From Mesostigma viride (taxonomy: Eukaryota; Streptophyta; Mesostigmatophyceae; Mesostigmatales; Mesostigmataceae), in NCBI GenBank assembly GCA_009746045.1, contig RPFO01000312.1, positions 20,001 through 84,000 of the forward strand: a stretch of 64,000 bases of DNA. Direction: 5' to 3'. The notes beneath the pieces were generated by a model that saw nothing but the letters and a program-made list of their open reading frames with translations, made no database searches and was not told where the DNA came from. Below, in pieces: positions 1-32,071 of this stretch. Numbering within the stretch: position 1 is the stretch's first letter; each line of letters starts with the position of its first letter. The translations under genes were made by a program, and so were the position numbers.

Positions 1-72
1 CTTCATGGCTTTGTGCCTTCACACTCTAACGCTAATCTCCGACGCCATGATCTCTACTGCTCCCTGCAACAG

Positions 73-23356
<23,284 letters not shown>

Positions 23357-24088
23357 CCCGCTTCGCCTCCCGACGGCTCCCACTTCATCGTCACCCACAA
23401 TGGAAAGAACCTTCTATCACCATCAAATCAAAGGCCCTCACGGGTGCTGTGGGCACCAACCTGACCAGAAGGCGCAAAGTGCGGCCTGAGTGCTTCTCGA
23501 TAGATGTCAGACTCGTGCAGTGAAAGCTGGCCAGTCCTCCCCTTCATACAAGCTGGACTGTAGGTAGCTCTTTGTAGCTTGTTTAGGTTTTTATTCATAA
23601 TTCCCGCTGCCTAGGCAAGCTTAATATCATTAAAAACCTTCCATTGGATTCCCGAATTCAAACAAATTATTATCCTTTAAATTAATTTACACGCAACTGC
23701 GTCACGTGAGCAAATTCTCCTTAATATTACTCATTCTCCTTAATTGATTAATTCATTAATTAATTAATGCACAAAGTTGTATGCCTGCGTGCGCCTAGCT
23801 AGGGCTAGCTTTGCTTTGTATACGTCGCATGCAAATTAGAGTTATAGCACACATTTACGGGCAAGACCAATTAATTAGTTTACACGTAACTGCGTCACGT
23901 GAGCATATAAGTCTGGCCGGCCTAAGGGAATGGATCGAGATGGGATGGGGTGGATGGATATAGCTATCTAGTTCCTAGTTACAAGGTTGCGGGCACCATG
24001 GCCCGAATCGCTATGAATGCCCGGCCAAACTGGGTCACATCATGCACACATGGAGCCCGGCCGGCCCCACCGCAACTTGTGATAGGGT
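23357..24088. other. 3' flank of CAPG2 with retroelement tails; no gene seen
   Basis: AT-rich sequence after the CAPG2 stop. It contains two class-C tail relics on the minus strand: CTGCGTCACGTGAGC at about 23698 and again at about 23890, each preceded by TTAATTAA-type runs, and a TAAT tract at 23745-23767. Sequence around 23950-24060 matches 49970-50050 in reverse orientation and belongs to the same class-C element. I see no exact TGTAA polyadenylation signal close to the stop. Confidence 0.6.
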
Positions 24089-25192
24089 ATATCCTTCATA
24101 AACACACGAGCCACGAGCCACGAGCCACGAGGTAGCCATGGCTGTCGGAGCTCATAACTTTCACGTTTGAGCACCGAATTCAGCTGTGAATATCACAATC
24201 GCTTCGTCTTTCTTAGACGCACATGCTGATATAATTTTCCGAAGCTATAACGCACTATATGACGAGCAAACGCCCTTTGCCGCAACGCAGCCTGGCGGCT
24301 GCGCTCGGCAATGAAAGTCCGTCTGCAGCTTCGGCAGCAGATTCGCCCTCAAGCCCGGCAGGCAGCGGTGACACTAGTCGTGCACTGGTACGTGGTTGCC
24401 CAGCCCCCTCACGGGCTTGCCTCGCCCTCTGCATCGCCTGAGCCTAAACGCAGCCGCCCTGAGGATCCGGCGCCCCCTGCCGAGCCGGGCTGGAAAGAGA
24501 TCGACTTTGACGCCAAATCAGCCGCATGGTGGACACACTGCAACGCAAAGCCCACCTTTTTTATGAGCGCCGTGTTCTACGGGTCGCGCACCTCGCTTCT
24601 TGCCCTGTGCTGGCACCTTGACGACCTCGGTCGCCTCACTCCGCCTGGAGGTGGCGTGGCCGGTACTTACATGCCGGATCTGCCCAGCCTCCCCCGCCCC
24701 CGCCTTCAGCTCATCGCCCTCTGCTCCCTCCTCGGGCGCTCTGTCGCCGAGATCTGGGCCCCCACCTCCATGAATTCCACCTCCGAATTAATTAATCCGC
24801 TCCATCATCAACCAGGCCCTCGTGCAGCACGTGACCCCCCTCGCCGCAGATGTGGCGCCGCCATGGGGGGCACGCTGGCTGCCGAGCTTCCCCTCCTCTC
24901 TTCCACCACCACCGCCACCTCCAAGCTCCTCGCCTCCACCTCCACCACAACCGACGCCCTCACCGCCCAGCTCCTCGCCATCGACAAGCGCCTGCACTAG
25001 CTAGGACAATGCCATAGCCATCGAATGCTTAGTGCAGAACACCGCCGGCATCACCGCCCAGGCGGTGAAGGACATCGCTGCTCGGCCAGCCCCTGCTGGC
25101 CATGCCGGCGATGCTCCTCCCATCCCGACCTGGGCGGACATGCTTAAGCAGCACGCCACCTCCACCACCTCCGCCGTCGCCGCCCAGCTTAA

Positions 25193-26891
25193 CCCCTCAT
25201 TGGTCTTGCAGCCGATTTTCCGCCAAAAATCGACTTGCAGCCGATGCATCGGCTGCTCCGCGGGGGACCAAATTGCGCGAAAACTATTGAGAATTAGGAA
25301 ACGTTTAGCTGAGAAGATCGAAAGTTTATAATTTTCCTCACAGCATGGTACTAGGGTTCGCATACTTCTGACAAAGTTATAGAGGTGTTCTGGCCGGTCA
25401 AAGTACAAGGGGTCAGGGTACTTTTTCACGTCCAACGTGCATTCCGGAAAACGACGACCTGGCCATGGCGGCTTGCGCCCACGCATGGCATTTACGTTTT
25501 CGTTCGAATTTTCTGACCAAACTCAGGAAATTGATTTTATACGTCCCAAAGATGATACAGGCCAATTTTTGGTTCGCGGGAATGCCATTTGATAGGTGTC
25601 GGCAGCGTTCTTGCTGGAAAAAACTGCGATCAGGCCGGACGATAGAAACGTTGACAGCAATCCCTTTCCGGCGTATTTTAAAGGATATCTTGGTTTCTTT
25701 GTACTTATTATGATACATAGTAGTCATAAACGTGCAAGGGCGGCAAGAAATCGCCGAATCTAGCGACCATGCTGCACAACTTTGGTGTGCCGAAATGCGC
25801 CATTTTGCGGCCACCGCCTGGGCCAAGGTAACGCCATCCATGCCTGGTAAAGCTTCAGCATCGTTTTCCTATCGATGTTTGACATTTATATATATGTTCT
25901 AGCTTGTGTAGCACATTCTTTTTGCATTATTCATGCTCTTTCTTGACCCTGGCCTGGCCCCTTTCTAAAACACCCTTCTTAGATGCTTCCCTCAGTCAGT
26001 TGACCTGCCACAGTGTGATGGTGATAAGTTTTAGATGCTGTATGGGTTTGAATACCTCCATATATGTTTGTTATACATTTCCCATACACATATTGCATGA
26101 TTGTGAGGCAGTTGGCTGGTCTCTGTGGCATCATCAAGCACGTAACTGGTGAGTAAAAGCTTCCCATTGACAGCATGTGCCACCAGGTGTGCTGGCCATC
26201 ACCTGGCAAGCTATAGCAGCTTAGGCCTAGTTTATCCTTGCTAGGGCAGGCTGAAATAGGCTCAACGTCACTAGTTTGTTGGTGGCTGCCTCCTATAATG
26301 TATGCCTTGCGTAGGGTATCCGTACCACGTTACCTACGTGCATGGACAAGCTGGCACCTGCACATAGGTGCCATGTAAGGGCAGTGTGATGATGCAGTTA
26401 TGTTTCCCCATCATTGTGGAAGGGAAATGTATTGTATGGCATGGTTGGGGGCCATATTAGTAGGTATTAGTAGGTAGTATGCCCACCCCTACCCCCTTGG
26501 TTGCTTTTTACCAACGGTACCCCTATGGGCTGTACTGGGTGTAACTGCTGGTATACCCACCCAAATGATGACTCCAATGGCTCAAACTGTTCAGCAACTA
26601 ATTGTTTATCATCCCTGAAGTGGTAGGTGCCTAGGTCTTATAACATAATTCAAAATGCACATTCTACCAAAAATGAAAACGCGCGTCTCGACCCCCCTAA
26701 CTTTGGCGGTAGTTTTCTATGGCCTACCCTGCAGATATGTTAGGTTGTGATAGCTCACCCCGAAGGGCAACTCATGGACATGCTTGACCCCCAAGGACAG
26801 CCCTTGGATGTTGGTAGGTTGGGTGTGGGGTGGTTTGCAAATTTAGCATTTTGCAGCCGATTTTTCGGCTTTAAATGGGACCAATGAGGGG
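25193..26891 (-). mobile_element. TTAA-flanked (piggyBac-like) DNA transposon, 1,699 bp, copy 1
   Basis: The ends are CCCCTCATTGGTC and its inverse GACCAATGAGGGG, flanked by TTAA at 25189-25192 and 26892-26895. Removing the element and one TTAA restores the ORF1 reading of the host element. TTAA duplication and CCC-starting termini are hallmarks of piggyBac elements. A second copy of exactly the same length lies at 57564-59262 in opposite orientation. I cannot recognise a piggyBac transposase DDD core, so it is probably non-autonomous. A perfect 20-bp palindrome, GCAGCCGATGCATCGGCTGC, lies near the left end (about 25236). Confidence 0.85.
25413..25841 (-). CDS. 142-residue ORF of the TTAA transposon, unknown function
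   Basis: The ORF begins MDGVTLAQAVAAKW and is Arg/Lys/Cys-rich, with a basic C-terminal half (VRKFERKRKCHAWAQ). An equally long version is conserved at 58614-59042. About ten residues differ between the copies, which suggests little purifying selection. An overlapping frame and an antisense frame are open in both copies as well, so this may not be the real coding frame. It has no similarity I recognise to piggyBac transposase. Confidence 0.35.
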   Translation of the reverse strand: MDGVTLAQAVAAKWRISAHQSCAAWSLDSAISCRPCTFMTTMYHNKYKETKISFKIRRKGIAVNVSIVRPDRSFFQQERCRHLSNGIPANQKLACIIFGTYKINFLSLVRKFERKRKCHAWAQAAMARSSFSGMHVGREKVP

Positions 26892-27884
26892 TTAAGCAGC
26901 AGACGCTGGACCTCCGCGAGGAGGCCGAGCTCGCCAAGCGCAGCCTTAACGTCATAGTCAAGCACTTCGACCCGCTGCAGGACGAGACCTCCGAGACACT
27001 TGCCCTGGCGTTTGAGAACAAAATCCTTGTCCCCATGGCTATCACTGGTAAGGGCAAGCCGCGGGGGGTGACCCGCCTTCCCCGCTCGCGGGGTAAGGCC
27101 GGCCCCTCCCCCTTGCTCCTCACCTTTGACACCATGGCGGATAAGATGGAGTTCCTCAAGTGTCGCAAGCGGCTTGGGGGGACCGCCTACACGCTGGACG
27201 ACGACTTGACCTTGACGCAGCAACAACGGCGACGGGAGTTATGGCCGACCTACCTCCAGCTTCGGCAGACGGCGGGGCAGAAGCCGGTCTACTGGAAGGG
27301 GGCGGACATCTACGTCAGTCGCCCACGAGCCCTGGCAGGCGACCCCTGCCGCCCCAGCCACCCCAGCCACCCCAGCCTAGGGAATATATAGCAGTAGTGT
27401 AGACTAGAAAGCTTAGTGACGTGGCCATGTATGCCTACTACGTGATGGGCCCACACCCGCCCTTGCAATAGCCGTAGCAATTTCGAGTCATGCTTTGCCC
27501 ATGCAGGGAGTTACTCCCTGCTGAGAGGCCAGGCATGTGTACCCTCGCTATAGCCTAGCCACATACCTTCCACCCCATATGTCATGCAGGCCTTCTAGGC
27601 CCTCTCCTCAAGCCCCCCTGGGTGCCTGTGCTTGTTTAGGAGGCATGAACCATCATGGCTCCAGGTGCAGGTGCACCTAGTGCATCCAGAGCAGGTGATA
27701 GTTGTACATCCTACACCTGCAGGTTGTCGCCCCGATTGTATTACAAACCCATAGATGCCCCTTTCTCAGGGCTATGTGTTACATATGCTCCCCACGGAGC
27801 TATGATTTTAATTAATTAATTAATATCCTTCATATAATTTATTACTGACGCCCTGTATGAAAATTTAATTTATATTAATTAATT

Positions 27885-27925
27885 AGGAACATAACTCCGT
27901 TGGGAGTATATGTAGCAACTTTGTG
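27885..27925 (-). mobile_element. Retroelement 3' tail, class A, minus strand
   Basis: Read on the minus strand: ACTCCCAACGGAGT hairpin, then TATGTTCC and TAATTAATTAAT. It sits immediately upstream of an ORF1 fragment in the opposite orientation, so two truncated copies abut head to tail. Confidence 0.65.
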
Positions 27926-27928
27926 CAT

Positions 27929-28154
27929 TGCATGGCGGACAAGCTCAGTGTTGTTTCTTAAAAACCGCAAGAAGCTCTCGAGGACTCACTTCACGCTGGA
28001 CGACGACCTGATCACCCTGGCCCAGCAACAACGGCGATGCGAGCTATGGCCGACCTACCTCCAGATATGGCAAAGCGCAGGGGGGAAACCGGTATACTGG
28101 AGGGGGGACGTCATCCACGTCGACCACAAGCCTTGGCAGGCACCCCCAGTCTAG
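27929..28154 (+). pseudogene. 5'-truncated ORF1 C-terminal fragment
   Basis: It reads MADKLSVLFLKNRKKLS-like sequence followed by the RFTLDDDL..QQQRR..LWPTYLQ and KPVYWRGDVIHVDHKP blocks of the ORF1 family and a stop at 28154. It is nearly collinear with residues 365-440 of the intact copy at 47930, and the first codons are shifted. About 430 bp of related 3' UTR follow. Confidence 0.8.
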
Positions 28155-28589
28155 GGAATATAGCAGTAGTGTAGATTATAGTAAGGCTTAGCCTACCACG
28201 CGGCCCCTGTCAGCGCATGTGCGCCCATAATGGCCATGGATGATGCATTTGAGAATTTAGCCACGCCCTGCCTATAATGGGACCCCCCCATGGATGCTGC
28301 TAGACAGTAGACCGTGGCCATGTACATGGAGGCCTCCTACAGGCATTATACCAGCTGATTCACGAGCACAAGCGGAGCCCCCTCTACAGACTTGGGGGTG
28401 GTCTCCTTCATCACTACTTGCCATCTATCCTTGCGTACCATCTGGCCTCCATATTACAGACAAACCAGGAGGCTGCCCGGGTGTGAGCCGTTTGTGCATA
28501 TATAGCTGAAACTACCTGTCATGCATGGGTGGCCAACAGAATCAGAGTTGGTACTTGTACTTGCACACTGTCCTTCTGACGGTGGTGCT

Positions 28590-28910
28590 TGCCATGGTCC
28601 GGTCCGTTTTCCCCCATGCGAACGTCCGGTCTGAGGATGCGGACGGCGCGGCTTTCTACTCCCCCAACCACCGACCTGACATCGTGGTTCGATCTGTACT
28701 TTGAGGGAGGCGGCCGGCACTTGCTCATCGACGTCTGTGGCTTGCAGCTTGGCTCTTAGCCATGTGGTTGGTGCATCCCAGGCGGCGGGCTACACGGCGG
28801 ATTGGGCTGATCGAGCGGTCCAAGCTCACGGCCTATATGGCAAAGTCGGGCACCACCGTGTGGTTCCTTTAGTCTTGGAGGAGTTCGGGGCCATGGGGAC
28901 CCTAAATTAA
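28590..28910 (+). pseudogene. LINE ORF2 C-terminal fragment with PD-(D/E)xK-like motif (tentative)
   Basis: Broken plus-strand frames read YSPNHRPDIVV, then GRHLLIDVCG, and later AVQAHGLYGKVGHHRVVPLVLEEFGAMG. The PD...xDV spacing followed by the PLV.E.FG.MG block resembles a restriction-like nuclease region of some algal reverse-transcriptase proteins. At least one frameshift separates the parts. The family assignment is from memory of the motif and is uncertain. Confidence 0.4.
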
Positions 28911-28915
28911 ATTAT

Positions 28916-28965
28916 ATTATATTATAACATGACTCCGTTGGGAGATCGAGTAGCACATATTCCCT
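28916..28965 (-). mobile_element. Retroelement 3' tail, class A, minus strand, decayed
   Basis: GACTCCGTTGGGAG (minus strand CTCCCAACGGAGTC) is preceded by TTATATTATATTATAA in place of the usual TAAT tail. The hairpin is intact while the tail has drifted. Confidence 0.55.
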
Positions 28966-29039
28966 TGCTGGATGGATGGAGGTGGGCAAAGCCGCAAAAC
29001 CGAACTAACTCTAATTAAGCTACTCTATGATCTAGAACC

Positions 29040-29158
29040 CCTGTAACTAGGACCTAGATAGCTTATACCATCCATTCCATCCCATGTTCCCCTCCCACTG
29101 AGGACTTATGCTCACGTGACGCAGTCACGTGTCTATTAATTAATTAATTAATTAATGA
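29040..29158 (+). mobile_element. 5'-truncated retroelement 3' end, tail class C
   Basis: The fragment matches 50005-50128 closely and ends with CACGTGACGCAGTCACGTG, a perfect 7-bp stem with a CGCAG loop, then TCTATTAATTAATTAATTAATTAAT. Beyond it (29160-29540) the minus strand holds degenerate LINE-like sequence with no intact frame. Confidence 0.75.
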
Positions 29159-29159
29159 T

Positions 29160-29800
29160 CTATAGAAAACCCTATAACTATTCTACTCAGCAAATCGCCC
29201 CTTCCTCTTGGGTGGGGGCGGCTTGCCCACAGGGGCTGGCGTATGAGCCTGGACAATCGTCTTCCACCTCTTCTTGTTCTGCATAGCAGTCCAAGCAAGA
29301 GAGAGGGAGTGAATGCGACCCTACTAACCGCCGGCTTCCGTTAAGGAGTGCTGCCGGCCCCGGGCCGGACCGCCTGGACCTGGAGGGCCAGCGGGCCCCT
29401 TTGTCAGTGCGGACCTGGACGTCGTACTGGCGGCAGCGCCTAGCTTTCAGTAGCGCTAACCTAATACATGGGCTATGGCTGACATCTTGCTCCGCCGCAC
29501 GCGGGCTGACTATGCGGGGCCGCAGCACGGTTATAAGGCTGTTTTACTTCATATTCCGCGGTGTGGATCGCTAGCCGTCCCATGGCGGCTGTAGTTATTT
29601 TGTCGTGGTATCTCTTGTTAGTGTTGGCTTTTTTTATCAAGAAGACAGGCTTTGTTTATGTTTAATTGGCTTTGTTTATGTTTTTAATCCCAGCAATGAC
29701 CTCTTCCTTTTTTCCATTTTTGTTGTTGTTATTACTAGTTCGCTTTACTTTTACTTTATTTCAGTATTATTGTCATTATTATTATTATTATTTACATTTT
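29160..29800. other. Degenerate LINE-derived sequence; no gene seen
   Basis: GC-rich sequence at 29200-29540 resembles a second relic at 53090-53220 (both carry a block around CCGCACGCGGGCTGA / CAGCCCGCGTACGGCGG in opposite senses). 29560-29800 is T-rich sequence leading into the microsatellite. No splice-supported exon is visible. Confidence 0.5.
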
Positions 29801-29805
29801 TCCTT

Positions 29806-30905
29806 CCCTCCTTCCTTCCTTCCTTCCTTCCTTCCTTCCTTCCTTCCTTCCTTCCTTCCTTCCTTCCTTCCTTCCTTCCTTCCTTCCTTCCTTCCTTCCT
29901 TCCTTCCTTCCTTCCTTCCTTCCTTCCTTCCTTCCTTCCTTCCTTCCTTCCTTCCTTCCTTCCTTCCTTCCTTCCTTCCTTCCTTCCTTCCTTCCTTCCT
30001 TCCTTCCTTCCTTCCTTCCTTCCTTCCTTCCTTCCTTCCTTCCTTCCTTCCTTCCTTCCTTCCTTCCTTCCTTCCTTCCTTCCTTCCTTCCTTCCTTCCT
30101 TCCTTCCTTCCTTCCTTCCTTCCTTCCTTCCTTCCTTCCTTCCTTCCTTCCTTCCTTCCTTCCTTCCTTCCTTCCTTCCTTCCTTCCTTCCTTCCTTCCT
30201 TCCTTCCTTCCTTCCTTCCTTCCTTCCTTCCTTCCTTCTTCCTTCCTTCCTTCCTTCCTTCCTTCCTTCCTTCCTTCCTTCCTTCCTTCCTTCCTTCCTT
30301 CCTTCCTTCCTTCCTTCCTTCCTTCCTTCCTTCCTTCCCTTCCTTCCTTCCTTCCTTCCTTCCTTCCTTCCTTCCTTCCTTCCTTCCTTCCTTCCTTCCT
30401 TCCTTCCTTCCTTCCTTCCTTCCTTCCTTCCTTCCTTCCTTCCTTCCTTCCTTCCTTCCTTCCTTCCTTCCTTCCTTCCTTCCTTCCTTCCTTCCTTCCT
30501 TCCTTCCTTCCTTCCTTCCTTCCTTCCTTCCTTCCTTCCTTCCTTCCTTCCTTCCTTCCTTCCTTCCTTCCTTCCTTCCTTCCTTCCTTCCTTCCTTCCT
30601 TCCTTCCTTCCTTCCTTCCTTCCTTCCTTCCTTCCTTCCTTCCTTCCTTCCTTCCTTCCTTCCTTCCTTCCTTCCTTCCTTCCTTCCTTCCTTCCTTCCT
30701 TCCTTCCTTCCTTCCTTCCTTCCTTCCTTCCTTCCTTCCTTCCTTCCTTCCTTCCTTCCTTCCTTCCTTCCTTCCTTCCTTCCTTCCTTCCTTCCTTCCT
30801 TCCTTCCTTCCTTCCTTCCTTTCTTCCTTCCTTCCTTCCTTCCTTCCTGCCTTCCTTCCTTCCTTCCTTCCTGCCTTCCTTCCTTCCTTCCCTCCTTCCC
30901 TTCTT
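29806..30905 (+). repeat. (TTCC)n microsatellite, about 1.1 kb
   Basis: About 270 tetranucleotide units with four small interruptions (30238, 30337, about 30821, about 30848) grade into TTTC at 30900-30930. It is a pure polypurine/polypyrimidine tract. The 445-475-residue Pro-Ser-Phe-Leu and Glu-Gly-Arg-Lys ORFs across it are artefacts of the period. Confidence 0.99.
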
Positions 30906-31268
30906 TCTTTCTTTCTTTTTCTTTGTTCCTTTTTCCCTTTCACTGTATACTTTCTTACTTTTTCTTTCTTGTATGTGACGTGTATGTGTTTTTCTTTTTT
31001 TCTCTCTCTCTCCTTCCTAGTTGTGGATCGGCTTGGAAATGTTTTTGGTTTGTTACCATCTGTCTCCCTCCATGTAGGTCTTCCTACAGATAGCCACGCG
31101 GCTCCGACGGTCTTCGCGTCTTTCCTCAATTAGACACCTACCCTGTCCTAATTCCACGGCGTTGGATCGCCATGCATCCAGGAATAGTTGTCTCACTTAA
31201 TGTTTAATTGGGTGCCTTCACTCTGATGTAAGTAGTTATACTTTTTAATATTTAGTTGAAAAGTAAAT

Positions 31269-31405
31269 TTCTATTAACCGTGGAACTCCAGGGTAACCAG
31301 ACTCTTTATTAAAACAATGAGTGGAGCACATGCAAAAGGCAGGCCACATCCCGGCCGCCGATGCTCATGGGAACACTAATTGCTTGGCAAAGGCTAGCCT
31401 TACCC
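31269..31405 (-). repeat. Split direct repeat B2 (3' terminal) of the YR retrotransposon
   Basis: Terminal copy, offset 594 from B1. Its outer edge at TTCTATTAACCG marks the element's 3' end. Confidence 0.9.
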
Positions 31406-31430
31406 CCAAACACGCAGGGAGGGTGGGCGG

Positions 31431-31863
31431 GAAAAGAAAAGAGGCCGACCTTAGCTAGGTGGGTTTGTTTTTGTCCTTTTTTGCGTGTCATGCGGCCTTG
31501 GCCCGGACGGCATTTTTTCGCCACGCAAATGTTGCGTCTGAACAAATGACGCAATGTGGCGTTCTAATTGCCGGCAGCTTACGTAAGGCTGCCGGGGCTA
31601 TTAGGTCACATATTGCGTGAGAGAAAGAATCTAGATCTAGTTAATCACTACGCCATGAGCCAAGAAACCTAGACAGTGGCAGGTTTATATCTCAACGTAG
31701 CTCCTGCCACCTGGCCAAGAAAAACTGGCCAAAGCTTTGGCCACGACTGATCCGGATCAGGCCGCACCGGCCTCAAAAGGTATGTCACGTGAACCCAATA
31801 ACCTAGCTATAGCGGCTACCCTTCCATCTCACTATAAAGAAACTATGTTCAGAGAACCACGAT
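31431..31863 (-). repeat. Split direct repeat A2 (internal 3') of the YR retrotransposon
   Basis: Near-identical partner of A1. It is followed on the minus strand by a 25-bp spacer and then repeat B2. Confidence 0.92.
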
Positions 31864-31999
31864 TCTATTAACCGTGGAACTCCAGGGTAACCAGACTCTT
31901 TATTAAAACAATGAGTGGAGCACATACAAAAGGCAGGCCACATCCCGGCCGCCGATGCTCATGGGAACACTTATTGCTTGGCAAAGGCTAGCCTTACCC
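31863..31999 (-). repeat. Split direct repeat B1 of the YR retrotransposon
   Basis: 137 bp directly downstream of the recombinase ORF; partner of 31269-31405 with two mismatches. Confidence 0.9.
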
Positions 32000-32071
32000 T
32001 TATATCCCTCCCTGGCGATCCATGCCAGGGGCAAAGAACCTAGCATAATGACAGAGAAATGAACAACCAAA

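Larger units (their letters stand above)
24259..27391 (+). pseudogene. L1 ORF1-like protein gene, broken by frameshifts and by the nested transposon
   Basis: It starts with ATGACGAGC as in the intact copy at 47930. The N-terminal third shifts frame near 24300, and a 9-10-bp AATTAATTA insertion lies at about 24785. The sequence continues through the Ala/Thr/Ser-rich and coiled-coil region (25030-25190) and is interrupted at the TTAA at 25189. It resumes at 26896 with the RNA-binding part (LDDDLTLTQQQRRRELWPTY block, PVYWKGADIY) and stops at 27389-27391. The family role is nucleic-acid binding in the L1 RNP. It is clearly non-functional here. Confidence 0.85.
24101..27822 (+). mobile_element. 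H1: ORF1-only non-LTR retroelement, complete, carrying a nested TTAA transposon
   Basis: The element is bounded by a 12-bp target-site duplication, ATATCCTTCATA, at 24089-24100 and 27823-27834. It starts with CCACGAG heptamer repeats and shares its leader with H2 at 47.8 kb. It encodes only an ORF1-type protein and ends with a short hairpin (GCTCCCCACGGAGC) plus an AATTAATTAATTAAT tail. Without the nested 1,699-bp insertion and its duplicated TTAA it is about 2.0 kb. No endonuclease or reverse transcriptase is present. The duplication proves it moved as this unit by retrotransposition and was not created by a later deletion. Confidence 0.85.

Noticed and set aside
29605-31129. ORFs of 445-475 codons on both strands
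   Set aside because: They are translations of the TTCC microsatellite; the 12-nt super-period keeps all frames open.
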